Notes: generated by a model not told the origin, from the letters alone. A DNA stretch of 64,000 nt from Rhizobium sp. CCGE531 (GCF_003627795.1 NZ_CP032684.1:659001-723000), one strand, 5' to 3'. Positions 1 to 9,648 are shown, counted from the first letter of the stretch. Numbers and translations: made by a program.

Positions 1-32
1 GCGCTCTTCAAAGCTCATCAAGGGGATTCGTT

Positions 33-1067
33 ATGAATGCTTTGAAATTATCCATTCTTGCGCTGGTTGCGTCGGCTGCTTTTGCAGGCGCTGCCGCGGC
101 GCGCGATCAGATTCAGATCGCCGGCTCGTCTACGGTATTTCCCTATGCCAAGATCGTCGCCGAGTCCTTTGGCGAGACCTTTACCAACTTCAAGACTCCC
201 GTGGTGGAATCCGGCGGCTCCGGAGCCGGCCTGAAGGAATTCTGCAAGGGCGTCGGAACGGATTCCATCGACATCGCCAATTCGTCGCGCCCGATCAAGG
301 GCAGTGAAGTCGAAGCCTGCAAGGCCGCCGGCGTCGCTGATATCCAGCAGATCAAGATCGGCTATGACGGCATCGTCTTCGCCTTCGACAAGAGCAATCC
401 GGACATCAAGTTCGAGCCGGTCGATCTCTACAAGGCGCTTGCCGCCGAGGTCGCCGTCGATGGCAAGCTGGTTGCCAACCCTTACAAGAAGTGGTCGCAG
501 ATCAATCCGTCGCTGCCGGATTTCGAAATATCAGCCTATATTCCGGGCGAGAAGCACGGCACGCGCGAAGTCTTCGAGGAAAAGGTGCTTGCCGCCGGCT
601 GCAAGGCCTCCGGCGCGGTTGATGTGATCAAGGCCACGGTCAAGGATGCCGACCAGCAAGCCAAGAAGTGCATTGCCGTGCGCAAGGATGGCGTTGCGGT
701 CGATATCGACGGCGACTACCCCGAAACGCTGGCCCGCATCAATGCCAACAAGCATGGCATCGGTGTTTTCGGCCTGTATTTCTTTCAGAACAATGCCGAC
801 AAGCTGAAGGTCGCCACCGTCAGCGGCATCGTGCCCTCGGGGCAGACGATCGCCGATGGCACCTATCCTGTGTCGCGGCCGCTGTTCTTCTACGTCAAGA
901 AAGCCCATCTGGGTGTCATCCCTGGGCTTAAGGAATATGTCGATTTCTTCACGAGCGATCAGATGATCGGACCGGACAGCCCGCTGGCGGAATACGGCCT
1001 CGTGCCGGCGCCGGATGCCGAGCGCGGCCAGATCCGCAAGGACTTCGCTGACGGGAAGATCATGTGA
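33..1067 (+). CDS. pstS: Phosphate ABC transporter substrate-binding protein PstS
   Basis: Periplasmic phosphate receptor of the high-affinity Pst uptake system; it delivers phosphate to the PstCA channel. The 344-residue product begins with a signal peptide of about 23 residues ending in Ala-Ala-Ala. The phosphate-loop motif AGSSTVFP follows directly, then the SGGSGAG and DIANSSRPI segments typical of PstS. A purine-rich AAGGGGA lies 8 bases before the ATG. It is the first gene of a pst-phoU-phoB series; any Pho box or phoR gene would lie left of the window. The length is normal for alphaproteobacterial PstS. Confidence 0.97.
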   Translation: MNALKLSILALVASAAFAGAAAARDQIQIAGSSTVFPYAKIVAESFGETFTNFKTPVVESGGSGAGLKEFCKGVGTDSIDIANSSRPIKGSEVEACKAAGVADIQQIKIGYDGIVFAFDKSNPDIKFEPVDLYKALAAEVAVDGKLVANPYKKWSQINPSLPDFEISAYIPGEKHGTREVFEEKVLAAGCKASGAVDVIKATVKDADQQAKKCIAVRKDGVAVDIDGDYPETLARINANKHGIGVFGLYFFQNNADKLKVATVSGIVPSGQTIADGTYPVSRPLFFYVKKAHLGVIPGLKEYVDFFTSDQMIGPDSPLAEYGLVPAPDAERGQIRKDFADGKIM

Positions 1068-1130
1068 ATGCGTAAGGACAGAGCGGCGGCGCGGGCCTTT
1101 GGCTGCGCCGGCGTTCGCCGGGGAATGGGA

Positions 1131-2612
1131 ATGAGTGTATCGCTACTGCTGCTGTGCCTGTCGGTCATCGGCGCCTTTGCTTTCGTGCTGGGGCGGGTGA
1201 GAGCGGCTGCGCTGTCGGGCGGCAGATCTTCGTCCATGCATTCCCGGCTCGGCTATCACGGTGCCTATGCCGCCATCTGGGCGGTGCTTCCGGCTTTGGC
1301 GCTCGTCTGTGTCTGGCTGGTCGTCAGTCCCGTCGTGATCGATCGCCTGGTCACGAAATCCTTTCCGGAGGAGGTAAAGTCTCTGCCGCAGGCGGAGCTT
1401 AACCTCAGCTACGGCATGGCGCGCAGCATTGCCCGCGGCATGCGTCAGCTGGATAGTCGGGAGCTTGCCGACGTTGCCGGCGGCACGGCTGACCTGCAAT
1501 TACTGCTGGCGCAGAAGGGCGTACCGCTCGCGGCTCGTCCCACCGGCTACATGATCGATGCCGCCAACAAATATAACGGCATGCGCGAAATCAGCCGGAT
1601 GGTGATGTCCGCGGTCGCGATCCTTTTGTCGCTGCTTTGCGCGCTCCGTGGCTTGCGCGTCATCGCTCCGCGTTTCCGCGCCCGCAACCGCGTCGAACAG
1701 GTCATTCTCGGTGCGCTGATCGTCGCCTCCTCCATCGCCGTTCTGACGACGGTCGGGATCCTCATCTCGATGCTTTCGGAAGCGGCGCGTTTCTTCAGTC
1801 TGGTGCCTGCGAACGAGTTCTTTTTCGGAACCATCTGGGATCCGCGCTTCGCCGGCGCCGGCTCGCAGACGTCGGGCACCTTCGGTCTGATACCGCTGCT
1901 GGCGGGAACGATCTATATCAGCCTCGTCGCGATGCTTTTCGCCGTGCCCATCGGCCTGTTCGCTGCAATCTACATGGCCGAGTATGCCTCGGCGCGCGTT
2001 CGGTCCATCGCCAAGCCGATGCTGGAAGTTCTGGCCGGCATTCCGACGATCGTCTACGGCTTCTTCGCCCTCGTCACCGTCGGTCCCTTCCTCAGGGACA
2101 TCTCGGCCGAGATCGATGGTCTTTTGACGGGAAGCTACACAAGCTTCATCGAGGCTCAGAGCGTGCTGACGGCGGGCTTCGTCATGGGCGTCATGCTCAT
2201 TCCTTACGTCTCCTCGCTGTCGGACGATATCATCATGGCGGTGCCGCGGTCGCTCCGCGACGGCTCGCTCGGCCTCGGCGCCACCCGCTCGGAAACGGTC
2301 AAGCGCGTCCTGCTTCCGGCAGCGCTTCCGGGCATCGTCGGCGCGCTGTTGATGACGGCCTCGCGCGCGATCGGCGAAACGATGATCGTGGTGCTGGCTG
2401 CCGGCGTGGCGGCGCGCATGCAGTTCGATCCCTTCGAGCCCATGACCACCGTGACCGTGAAGATCGTCAACCAGTTGACCGGCGACCTGGAATTCACCTC
2501 GCCGCAGACGCTTGTCGCCTTCGCGCTCGGCATTACGCTGTTCTTTCTGACGCTGTGCCTCAACGTCTATGCCCTCTACGTCGTCCGCCGCTACAGGGAG
2601 CAATACGAATGA
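1131..2612 (+). CDS. pstC: Phosphate ABC transporter permease PstC
   Basis: Inner-membrane subunit of the phosphate importer, pairing with PstA. The product has an N-terminal membrane segment, a periplasmic region, and a C-terminal permease domain with the EAA-type loop around GLGATRSETVKRVLLPAALPG. I chose the ATG at 1131 (493 aa) because GGGGAATGGGA lies just before it and the protein then begins with a hydrophobic helix. An in-frame ATG at 1068, directly after the pstS stop, would add 21 basic residues and cannot be excluded. The gene overlaps pstA by 4 bases (ATGA), indicating translational coupling. The extra N-terminal region makes this a long rhizobial-type PstC compared with the roughly 320 residues of E. 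coli. Confidence 0.94.
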   Translation: MSVSLLLLCLSVIGAFAFVLGRVRAAALSGGRSSSMHSRLGYHGAYAAIWAVLPALALVCVWLVVSPVVIDRLVTKSFPEEVKSLPQAELNLSYGMARSIARGMRQLDSRELADVAGGTADLQLLLAQKGVPLAARPTGYMIDAANKYNGMREISRMVMSAVAILLSLLCALRGLRVIAPRFRARNRVEQVILGALIVASSIAVLTTVGILISMLSEAARFFSLVPANEFFFGTIWDPRFAGAGSQTSGTFGLIPLLAGTIYISLVAMLFAVPIGLFAAIYMAEYASARVRSIAKPMLEVLAGIPTIVYGFFALVTVGPFLRDISAEIDGLLTGSYTSFIEAQSVLTAGFVMGVMLIPYVSSLSDDIIMAVPRSLRDGSLGLGATRSETVKRVLLPAALPGIVGALLMTASRAIGETMIVVLAAGVAARMQFDPFEPMTTVTVKIVNQLTGDLEFTSPQTLVAFALGITLFFLTLCLNVYALYVVRRYREQYE

Positions 2613-3943
2613 GCGACGTCGTATCCTCCCCGGTGTCGAATATGCCGCGTGGGCTCACACCGGGCGCGCCAGCGCGACGTGATATCGGCATCAAGCGGCG
2701 CTATGCCGCCGAGCGCCGCTTCCGCACCTGTGGCGTCACGGCCGTTATCTTCGGCCTCGTCTTCCTTGTCATCCTGATCTCGACCGTAGTCCGCAACGGT
2801 TACACCGCCTTTGTTCAGACATCGATCACCCTGCCGATCGAATTCACGGAGAAGATGATCGATCCCACAGCCAAGCGGGCCACCGATCCGAAGGTCCTCG
2901 TTGCAGCCAATTATCCGGTTCTGGTGCGTGACGCGCTAGTGAAAGCCTTGGATATCGATCCCGCCAATCGCACGCTCGTTCGCGAGGCGACTGCGATGGT
3001 GTCGGATAGCGCCAGGATCGTGCTTCGCGACCGGGTGCTTGCGAAGCCTTCGATCATCGGCACGACGCAGAACGTCACCTTCCTTGCCAGCGCCAGTATC
3101 GATTCCGCCAACAAGGGGCAAATCGATCTGACCGTCGATGAGAAGGATCGCAAGGTATCCGACCGGCAGGTCGCCTGGATGAAGCAGCTCAGCGAAAGCG
3201 GCGCCCTGTACAAGGCGTTCAACAGCGGTCTCTTCCTGTCGGGCAATTCCAGCCGCCCGGAAGCCGCCGGCCTCGGCGTCGCGCTGATCGGCTCGCTCTA
3301 TCTGATGCTGACCGTGCTCGTGCTCGCTCTTCCCGTCGGCGTCGCCACCTCGATCTATCTGGAGGAATTCGCGCCGAAGAACCGGCTGACCGACCTGATC
3401 GAGGTCAATATCAACAACCTCGCCGCCGTGCCTTCCATCGTCTACGGCCTGCTGGGCCTCTCGGTATTCATCAACATAATGGGGCTGCCGCGCTCGGCTT
3501 CGCTCGTCGGTGGGCTGGTGCTGAGCCTGATGACGCTGCCGATGATCATCATCGCCACGCGTTCGGCGCTGCGCGCCGTACCGCCGTCGATCCGCAGCGC
3601 CGCGCTCGGCCTCGGCGCATCGCGCATGCAAGTGGTCTTCCATCATGTCCTGCCGCTTGCCATGCCAGGCATCCTGACAGGCACCATCCTCGGGCTTGCC
3701 CATGCGCTCGGCGAAACGGCGCCGCTGCTCTTGATCGGCATGGTCGCCTTTGTCGCCAACTATCCGACATCGCCCCTCGATCCTTCGACGGCGCTGCCGG
3801 TGCAGATCTACATGTGGGCGAGCGAGGCCGAGCGTGCCTTCGTCGAAAGAACGTCCGGGGCCATCATCGTCCTGCTCTTCTTCCTCGTCGCGATGAACAT
3901 CGGCGCCATCCTGCTGCGCCGCCGCTTCGAGCGGCGCTGGTAG
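2609..3943 (+). CDS. pstA: Phosphate ABC transporter permease PstA
   Basis: Second permease of the phosphate importer, 444 residues. It has one membrane helix near residues 45-65, a long periplasmic segment (about 70-220), and then the permease domain with its EAA loop near residue 330 ([21 protein letters not shown]). The start ATG overlaps the pstC stop in an ATGA junction. The reading frame stays open far upstream inside pstC, but only the part from 2609 resembles PstA. It is followed after 13 bases by pstB with its own ribosome binding site. Like PstC here, it is longer than the enterobacterial protein because of its periplasmic insert. Confidence 0.95.
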   Translation: MSDVVSSPVSNMPRGLTPGAPARRDIGIKRRYAAERRFRTCGVTAVIFGLVFLVILISTVVRNGYTAFVQTSITLPIEFTEKMIDPTAKRATDPKVLVAANYPVLVRDALVKALDIDPANRTLVREATAMVSDSARIVLRDRVLAKPSIIGTTQNVTFLASASIDSANKGQIDLTVDEKDRKVSDRQVAWMKQLSESGALYKAFNSGLFLSGNSSRPEAAGLGVALIGSLYLMLTVLVLALPVGVATSIYLEEFAPKNRLTDLIEVNINNLAAVPSIVYGLLGLSVFINIMGLPRSASLVGGLVLSLMTLPMIIIATRSALRAVPPSIRSAALGLGASRMQVVFHHVLPLAMPGILTGTILGLAHALGETAPLLLIGMVAFVANYPTSPLDPSTALPVQIYMWASEAERAFVERTSGAIIVLLFFLVAMNIGAILLRRRFERRW

Positions 3944-3956
3944 GGAGGGCCGAGGA

Positions 3957-4772
3957 ATGAACATGATGAGCGAAGCCGCAAGCGAAAAAGCACTGGCCAA
4001 GAAAATGACGACGATCCCCTACAAGATGATCGGCCAGGACGTTTCGGTCTTTTACGGGGATAAGCGCGCGCTCTTCGATGTCAATCTGAAGATCCGCGCC
4101 AATACGGTGACGGCGCTGATCGGCCCTTCCGGCTGCGGCAAGTCCACCTTCCTGCGCTGCCTCAACCGCATGAACGATACGATCGAGACCTGCCGCGTCA
4201 CCGGCAAGATCACGCTCGACGATCAGGACGTCTACGACAACAACATCGATGTCGTGGAATTGCGCGCGCGTGTCGGCATGGTCTTCCAGAAGCCCAACCC
4301 GTTTCCCAAGTCGATCTACGAGAACGTCGCCTACGGGCCGCGCATCCATGGCCTGCATCGCTCCAAGGCCGATCTCGATCATATCGTCGAGACCAGCCTG
4401 CAGAAGGCGGGCCTGTGGGGCGAGGTCAAGGACAGGCTCCATGATGCCGGCACGAGCCTTTCGGGCGGTCAGCAGCAGCGCCTTTGCATCGCGCGCGCCG
4501 TTGCCGTCAGTCCGGAAGTCATCCTGATGGACGAGCCGTGTTCGGCGCTCGATCCGATCGCCACGGCAAAGGTCGAGGATCTTATCCATGAGCTGCGGGA
4601 AAACTTCACGATCGTCATCGTGACGCATTCCATGCAGCAGGCAGCCCGCGTCTCGCAGCGCACCGCAATGTTCCATCTCGGCCATCTGGTCGAGGAGAAC
4701 GATACCGATAAAATGTTCACCAATCCCGACGATTTCCGCACGCAGGATTACATCATGGGCCGTTTTGGTTGA
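3957..4772 (+). CDS. pstB: Phosphate ABC transporter ATP-binding protein PstB
   Basis: ATPase that powers PstCA and takes part in Pho signalling with PhoU. The 271-residue product has Walker [10 protein letters not shown] at residues 56-64, the Q-loop region VFQKPNPFP, the signature LSGGQQQR, Walker B VILMDEP and the switch-histidine segment VTHSM. A GGGAGGGCCGAGG stretch precedes the ATG; two further in-frame ATGs lie within the next 12 bases, so the exact start is slightly uncertain. Fourth gene of the pst operon. Confidence 0.97.
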   Translation: MNMMSEAASEKALAKKMTTIPYKMIGQDVSVFYGDKRALFDVNLKIRANTVTALIGPSGCGKSTFLRCLNRMNDTIETCRVTGKITLDDQDVYDNNIDVVELRARVGMVFQKPNPFPKSIYENVAYGPRIHGLHRSKADLDHIVETSLQKAGLWGEVKDRLHDAGTSLSGGQQQRLCIARAVAVSPEVILMDEPCSALDPIATAKVEDLIHELRENFTIVIVTHSMQQAARVSQRTAMFHLGHLVEENDTDKMFTNPDDFRTQDYIMGRFG

Positions 4773-4823
4773 TGATATCAAGCGCGCGGACCCTTTCACA
4801 CAGTTCACCTTGAGGATAGAAAA

Positions 4824-5537
4824 ATGGTCTCCACTCACATTCTCTCTGCCTATGACGAAGACCTGAAGTTCCTGACGCGCCGCATTGCGGAGATGGGCGG
4901 CCTGGCCGAGCAGATGGTCAGCGACAGCGTTCGCGCATTGGTCCAAAGCGATACCGGTCTTGCGCAGAAGGTCATCTCAGACGACGTCATCCTCGACCAT
5001 GCCGAGCGTGAAGTCGGCGACAAGGCGATCGTCACCATCGCACGCCGGCAGCCGATGGCGGCAGACTTGCGCGAGATCATGGGCTCGATCCGCATCGCTT
5101 CCGACCTGGAGCGCGTCGGCGATCTCGGCAAGAACACCGCAAAGCGCGTCATCGCCGTGCAGGGCACCGGCGTTCCGCGCCGTCTCGCCCGCGGCATCGA
5201 GCACCTCTCCGAACTGGCGCTGAGCCAGCTCAAGGAAGTTCTGGACGTCTACGCCACCCGTTCGCCGGACAAGGCCGTATCGATCCGTGAGCGCGACGAG
5301 GAAATCGACGCCATGTACACCTCGCTCTTCCGCGAGATGCTGACCTACATGATGGAAGATCCGCGTAACATCACCACCTGCACGCATCTTCTGTTCTGCG
5401 CGAAGAACATCGAGCGCATCGGCGACCATGCCACCAACATCGCCGAGACGATCTATTACATGGCGACCGGCGCCCAGCCCGAAGGCGAGCGCCCGAAGGA
5501 TGATACCGCCAACACCGTCGGCGCGGTGACGGAATAA
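4824..5537 (+). CDS. phoU: Phosphate signalling protein PhoU
   Basis: Cytoplasmic negative regulator linking the Pst transporter to the PhoR/PhoB system. The 237-residue product consists of two repeated three-helix PhoU domains, with the metal-binding-type segments RIASDLERVGDLGKNTAKR in the first half and CAKNIERIGDHATNIAE in the second. It is 51 bases after pstB and 30 bases before phoB, in the usual rhizobial order. The short gap to pstB holds TTGAGGATAG just ahead of the start codon. Confidence 0.97.
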   Translation: MVSTHILSAYDEDLKFLTRRIAEMGGLAEQMVSDSVRALVQSDTGLAQKVISDDVILDHAEREVGDKAIVTIARRQPMAADLREIMGSIRIASDLERVGDLGKNTAKRVIAVQGTGVPRRLARGIEHLSELALSQLKEVLDVYATRSPDKAVSIRERDEEIDAMYTSLFREMLTYMMEDPRNITTCTHLLFCAKNIERIGDHATNIAETIYYMATGAQPEGERPKDDTANTVGAVTE

Positions 5538-5567
5538 TCTGGAAGCGAAAAAGGAGACCAAAGGCGC

Positions 5568-6251
5568 ATGGTTCCGAGAGTTGCTGTTGTAGAAGACGAG
5601 GAAGCGCTGAGCGTTCTGCTGCGCTACAATCTCGAGGCCGAAGGCTTCGAGGTCGACACCATCCTCAGAGGCGATGAGGCCGAGCTGCGTCTTCAGGAGC
5701 GCATCCCCGATCTCCTGATCCTCGACTGGATGCTCCCCGGCGTGTCCGGCATCGAGCTCTGCCGCCGGCTGCGTATGCGGCCGGAGACGGAGCGCCTGCC
5801 GATCATCATGCTGACGGCCCGCGGCGAGGAAAGCGAGCGCGTGCGCGGGCTTTCCACCGGCGCGGACGATTACGTTGTCAAGCCGTTCTCGACGCCGGAG
5901 CTGATGGCCCGCGTCAAGGCGATGCTGCGGCGTGCCCGTCCGGAGGTTCTCTCCACGGTGTTGCGTTGCGGCGATATCGAGCTGGACCGCGAAACCCATC
6001 GCGTCCACCGCAAGAGCCGCGAAGTGCGGTTGGGGCCGACGGAATTCCGCCTGCTGGAATTCCTGATGTCCTCGCCGAGCCGTGTCTTCTCGCGCTCGCA
6101 GCTGCTGGACGGCGTATGGGGGCACGATATCTATGTCGACGAACGCACTGTCGACGTCCATGTCGGACGCCTGCGCAAGGCGCTCAATTTCTCCAATATG
6201 CAGGATGTCATCCGCACCGTTCGCGGCGCGGGCTACTCCATGGAAGCCTGA
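5568..6251 (+). CDS. phoB: Phosphate regulon response regulator PhoB
   Basis: DNA-binding response regulator that activates phosphate-starvation genes when phosphorylated by PhoR. The 227-residue product has a receiver domain with acidic residues D10/E11, phospho-acceptor D53 (DWMLPG), T83 and K105. An OmpR-type winged-helix domain follows, with the recognition region DERTVDVHVGRLRKAL. It is preceded by AAAAAGGAGACC. As the last gene of the pst-phoU-phoB series it would autoregulate the operon through Pho boxes outside this window. Confidence 0.97.
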   Translation: MVPRVAVVEDEEALSVLLRYNLEAEGFEVDTILRGDEAELRLQERIPDLLILDWMLPGVSGIELCRRLRMRPETERLPIIMLTARGEESERVRGLSTGADDYVVKPFSTPELMARVKAMLRRARPEVLSTVLRCGDIELDRETHRVHRKSREVRLGPTEFRLLEFLMSSPSRVFSRSQLLDGVWGHDIYVDERTVDVHVGRLRKALNFSNMQDVIRTVRGAGYSMEA

Positions 6252-6270
6252 GCGGCAGAGCCCGCTCAGG
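6247..6270. repeat. Hairpin overlapping the phoB stop codon
   Basis: Nine-base arms CCTGAGCGG and CCGCTCAGG, with a short loop, enclose the phoB TGA. There is no T-run after it, so it is more likely an mRNA 3' stabilising hairpin than a terminator. Confidence 0.45.
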
Positions 6271-6278
6271 CATCAACA

Positions 6279-6340
6279 TTACAGCGCCGCGCGCCTTTCA
6301 AGACGCGCTAAGGTCGCTGTAACACCTTAAAATTATGCAG
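6279..6340 (+). repeat. Palindromic intergenic element, family A copy 1 (short form)
   Basis: Shares TTACAGCGCCGCGCG, a GACGCG-type return arm, AGGTCGCTGTAA and AATTATGCAG with two other copies in the window (8585-8684 and, inverted, 19769-19872). This copy lacks the second hairpin built on TTAAATCG...CGATTTAA. It lies between convergent phoB and gcrA. The type resembles the short palindromic elements scattered through Rhizobium genomes. Confidence 0.7.
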
Positions 6341-6356
6341 TAGTGGCGGAAATAGA

Positions 6357-6379
6357 AAACGGGCCTCAAGGGCCCGTTT
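6357..6379. terminator. Bidirectional terminator between phoB and gcrA
   Basis: Nine-base stem AAACGGGCC / GGCCCGTTT with loop TCAAG. It is followed on the plus strand by CTTTTA and on the minus strand by a T-rich TTCTATTT tract. It can end both phoB and gcrA transcripts, which converge here. Confidence 0.85.
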
Positions 6380-6402
6380 CTTTTATCTCCGCGATGGGGA
6401 TC

Positions 6403-6936
6403 TCAGCCGCGTGGCTGGGCCGGCCGACGTCGTTCATGCACCGGCTGATAGGCCAGGCGCTGATGATAGCCGCAATAGGGCGACGCATCCGGGCTTTCGT
6501 TGCCGCAGAAGTGGAAATCGTCCTTCAGCGGGTCGCCCACCGGCCACTTGCAGGTGCGCTCGGTAAGCTCCGTCAGGCCAAGACGCCGGGAGATCGGAAC
6601 GACGACGTTCGATGCCGGGCGATATTGGATTTCATTGACGGCATCGACCTCGATTTCTTCCTTGAGCATGGTTGCGCCCTGCTGGCGGGTAACCGTGCGG
6701 GTTGCAACGCGAGACGTGTAATTCGGGGCGCGGGGCGCAGCACTGCTGCGCTTTGGCGTGCGTGCAGCCGCCGCGGTGCCACCCGCCTTCGCTCGGCCGG
6801 GAAGGTTCAGGCGGTGCACCTTGCCGATGACGGCATTACGGCTCACGCCGCCAAGCTGCGCCGCGATCTGGCTGGCGCTCAATCCTTCGGACCATAGCTT
6901 CTTCAGCTTTTCGACGCGTTCGTCTGTCCAATTCAT
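6403..6936 (-). CDS. gcrA: Cell-cycle regulator GcrA
   Basis: GcrA is an alphaproteobacterial sigma-70 cofactor that stimulates promoters carrying CcrM-methylated GANTC sites. The 177-residue product starts with the conserved MNWTDERVEKLKKLW helix-turn-helix region (residues 1-45, with GLSASQIAAQLG and RNAVIGKVHRL). A basic Ala/Arg linker follows. The C-terminal sigma-interacting part (from about residue 115) holds CKWPVGDP and FCGNESPDASPYCGYH, including paired cysteines. GGAGACAGGGC precedes the ATG. It is transcribed divergently from argD across a 424 bp gap rich in GANTC sites. Confidence 0.95.
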   Translation of the reverse strand: MNWTDERVEKLKKLWSEGLSASQIAAQLGGVSRNAVIGKVHRLNLPGRAKAGGTAAAARTPKRSSAAPRAPNYTSRVATRTVTRQQGATMLKEEIEVDAVNEIQYRPASNVVVPISRRLGLTELTERTCKWPVGDPLKDDFHFCGNESPDASPYCGYHQRLAYQPVHERRRPAQPRG

Positions 6937-7360
6937 GCCCTGTCTCCGCTGTCGCGTTTCCGATGGCAGAATCCCTCACCATTGCCTCGCATGGGATCGA
7001 GGCGCGAAACGCTCTAAAATTGTGGTGACTAGTTCCGCCGCATGCAGTCTAGCAATTGGTTTTTAACCTAGTGTGAGGCTGACTCCGTGACAAGAGTCGC
7101 GGGAATCTTGAGGAATCGATTTCGAGGTTTTCCCCAACTTGCTGCCCCGGCGTGGCATTTCTGCAATAGGCAGTGCCGAACGCATCCCTTTTGGCCGTGG
7201 GCGCTTTCTCGCACCTGCTAAATCGCCAGTTTTGTTGACATCGCGGTGCAAAACATCAATAGTGCCCAGGCCGCCGCAAGGCGGCATTTTTGATTTTTTC
7301 GGACCCGTTTCATCGTATGGAAGCGATTGGTCCTTAGGGTTGTGATCGAGGAGATATGCC
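6937..7360. promoter_or_regulatory. gcrA-argD divergent control region
   Basis: No gene is visible in this 424 bp gap. It contains five GANTC methylation sites: 6969-6973, 7081-7085, 7094-7098, 7103-7107 and 7113-7117, four of them within 37 bp. On the plus strand a TTGACA (7235-7240) and AATAGT (7258-7263), 17 bases apart, form a reasonable housekeeping promoter for argD. Confidence 0.6.
7270..7299 (+). terminator. Terminator-like hairpin in the argD leader
   Basis: Stem GCCGCC (7270-7275), loop GCAA, stem GGCGGC (7280-7285), then ATTTTTGATTTTTT. It is 62 bases before the argD start codon and begins almost at the start point predicted for the promoter at 7235-7263. It could be an attenuator, the end of a small RNA, or a 5' stabiliser. 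Confidence 0.55.
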
Positions 7361-8560
7361 ATGGCAGAGACCGCGCCGCTTTACGATACCTATCTGCGTG
7401 CTCCGCTGCGGTTCGAGCGAGGCGAGGGCGTCTGGCTGGTTACCGAAAACGGCGAGCGCTACCTCGATTTCGCAGCCGGCGTTGCGGTCAATTCGCTGGG
7501 TCATGCCCATCCTCATCTGGTCGCCGAATTGAAGGCGCAGGCCGACAAGGTCTGGCATCTGTCCAACCTCTATGAAGCACCCGGCCAGGAAAAGCTGTCG
7601 AAGCGGCTGACGGAAGTAACCTTCGCCGACAAGGTGTTCTTCACCAATTCGGGCGCCGAGGCGCTGGAATGCGCCATCAAGACGGCGCGGCGCTATCAAT
7701 TCGCCAAGGGACATCCCGAAAAGTTCCACATCATCACCTTCGAAGGCGCCTTCCACGGCCGCACCATCGCGACGATCGCCGCCGGCGGCCAGGAGAAATA
7801 CATCGAAGGCTTCGGCCCGAAGGCGCCGGGTTTCGATCAGGTGCCGTTCGGCGATCTCGATGCCGTTCGCGCCGCCATCACCGATGCGACGGCCGCGATC
7901 CTGATCGAGCCGGTGCAGGGCGAGGGCGGCATTCGTCCCGCGACCAACGAATTCCTGCGCGGCCTGCGCGAGATTTGCGACGAGCATGGCCTGCTGCTGG
8001 TTCTCGACGAGGTGCAGTGCGGCGTCGGTCGCACGGGCAAGCTCTTCGCCCATGAATGGGCCGGCATCAAGCCGGATATCATGGCGGTTGCCAAGGGCAT
8101 CGGCGGCGGTTTCCCGCTGGGCGCCTGCCTTGCGACGGCGGAGGCCGCCTCGGGCATGAAGGCAGGCACGCACGGCTCGACCTATGGCGGCAATCCGCTT
8201 GCCATGGCAGTCGGCAATGCTGTGCTGGACATCGTGCTCGCTGATGGCTTCCTGCAGCATGTGCGCGATATCGCTCTGGTGTTCCGCCAGGGCCTCGCCT
8301 CGCTGAAGGACCGTTTTCCCGACATCATCGAGGATGTTCGCGGCGAAGGCCTGATGCTCGGCATCAAGGCGGCAATACCGCAGGCGGATCTGCTGCAGGC
8401 GATCCGTGCCGAGCACCTGCTGGGCGTGCCGGCGGGCGATAACGTCATCCGCCTCCTGCCGCCGCTGGTCGTAACCGCTGACGAAGCGCGCGAAGGTCTG
8501 GCACGTCTCGATCGTGCCGCCGAACGCGCGCGCTCTGCCCGCATCAAGAAATCGGCTTGA
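7361..8560 (+). CDS. argD: Acetylornithine aminotransferase ArgD
   Basis: PLP enzyme converting N-acetylglutamate semialdehyde and glutamate to N-acetylornithine in arginine synthesis; such enzymes often also serve lysine synthesis as DapC. The 399-residue product shows the class-III aminotransferase pattern: [39 protein letters not shown], and the PLP lysine in [21 protein letters not shown] lies 9 bases ahead of the ATG. It is followed by argF after 170 bases containing a palindromic repeat, so the two may be co-transcribed. Confidence 0.95.
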   Translation: MAETAPLYDTYLRAPLRFERGEGVWLVTENGERYLDFAAGVAVNSLGHAHPHLVAELKAQADKVWHLSNLYEAPGQEKLSKRLTEVTFADKVFFTNSGAEALECAIKTARRYQFAKGHPEKFHIITFEGAFHGRTIATIAAGGQEKYIEGFGPKAPGFDQVPFGDLDAVRAAITDATAAILIEPVQGEGGIRPATNEFLRGLREICDEHGLLLVLDEVQCGVGRTGKLFAHEWAGIKPDIMAVAKGIGGGFPLGACLATAEAASGMKAGTHGSTYGGNPLAMAVGNAVLDIVLADGFLQHVRDIALVFRQGLASLKDRFPDIIEDVRGEGLMLGIKAAIPQADLLQAIRAEHLLGVPAGDNVIRLLPPLVVTADEAREGLARLDRAAERARSARIKKSA

Positions 8561-8584
8561 ACTCAACGCCCGCAGTCGGGGCGG

Positions 8585-8684
8585 TTACCGCGCCGCGCGT
8601 CGAAGCGACGCGCAAAGGACGCGGTAATACCTAGAAATCGCATAAGCCTTCCCTTAAATCGATGGCGATTTAAGGGGTTATGCG
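8585..8684 (+). repeat. Palindromic intergenic element, family A copy 2 (full form)
   Basis: Two hairpins. The first is built on TTACCGCG with inner arms CGCGCGTC/GACGCGC, closing with CGCGGTAA. The second is TTAAATCG/CGATTTAA, flanked by GCATAA and TTATGC. Same layout as the inverted copy at 19769-19872. It separates argD and argF and would form strong structure in an argDF transcript. Confidence 0.75.
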
Positions 8685-8730
8685 TGCCCCACGCGGGCGT
8701 TATTGTTTTTTCTGGAGTACAGGTGAGGAC

Positions 8731-9648
8731 ATGGCTTCTCCGAAACACTTTCTCGATCTCTCCGCCGTTCCGGCTGCCGAGCTGCGCAATATCATCGACG
8801 ATGCGATCGTGCGAAAGCAGGCGCAGAAGGCCGGCACGGCCGACAAGCCACTGGCCGGCAAGATGCTGGCGATGATCTTCGAGAAGCCGTCCACCCGAAC
8901 CCGCGTTTCCTTCGATGTCGGCATGCGCCAGCTCGGCGGCGAGACGCTGTTCCTTTCCGGCACCGAAATGCAGCTTGGCCGCGCCGAGACGATCGGCGAC
9001 ACGGCGAAGGTGCTGTCGCGCTATGTCGACGCGATCATGATCCGCACGACCGATCATTCGCGCCTGCTGGAACTCGCCCAACATGCGACCGTTCCGGTCA
9101 TCAATGCGCTGACCGACGATACGCATCCCTGCCAGATCATGGCCGATATCATGACCTTCGAGGAGCATCGCGGCCCGATCAAGGGCAAGACGCTCGCCTG
9201 GACCGGCGACGGCAACAATGTCCTGCATTCGCTGATCGAAGGCGCCGCTCGTTTCGGCTATCGCATGAACATGGCGGTACCCCTTGGTTCCGAGCCGAAG
9301 GATCACTATCTGAACTGGGCCCGCAACGAGGGCGCCGAAATCATGCTCTCGCATGATGCCGACCGGGCGGTCGCCGGCGCCGATTGCGTGGTAACCGATA
9401 CCTGGGTTTCCATGAATCAGGAACACCGGGCTCGCGGTCACAACGTCTTCCAGCCCTATCAGGTCAACAAGGCTTTGATGGCACAGGCCGGCCAAGACGC
9501 ATTGTTCATGCATTGCCTGCCCGCCCATCGCGGGGAGGAAGTGACGGACGAAGTGATCGATGGTCCGCAATCCGTTGTTTTCGATGAGGCGGAAAACCGC
9601 CTTCATGCGCAAAAGTCGATTCTTGCTTGGTGCCTGGGCGCGATCTGA
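8731..9648 (+). CDS. argF: Ornithine carbamoyltransferase ArgF
   Basis: Forms citrulline from ornithine and carbamoyl phosphate in arginine synthesis. The 305-residue product has the carbamoyl-phosphate motif STRTR (in [11 protein letters not shown]), the HPCQ motif, the ornithine-side DTWVSM segment and the C-terminal MHCLPAHRG with its catalytic cysteine. I take the ATG at 8731, preceded by GGTGAGGAC. An in-frame ATG at 8680 would add 17 residues encoded at the end of the palindromic repeat and not matching the family. The length is typical for anabolic OTCases. Confidence 0.95.
   Translation: MASPKHFLDLSAVPAAELRNIIDDAIVRKQAQKAGTADKPLAGKMLAMIFEKPSTRTRVSFDVGMRQLGGETLFLSGTEMQLGRAETIGDTAKVLSRYVDAIMIRTTDHSRLLELAQHATVPVINALTDDTHPCQIMADIMTFEEHRGPIKGKTLAWTGDGNNVLHSLIEGAARFGYRMNMAVPLGSEPKDHYLNWARNEGAEIMLSHDADRAVAGADCVVTDTWVSMNQEHRARGHNVFQPYQVNKALMAQAGQDALFMHCLPAHRGEEVTDEVIDGPQSVVFDEAENRLHAQKSILAWCLGAI

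Noticed and set aside
1637..2608. Apparent long N-terminal extension of PstA inside pstC
   Set aside because: Overlaps pstC entirely in another phase; only the part from 2609 resembles PstA.
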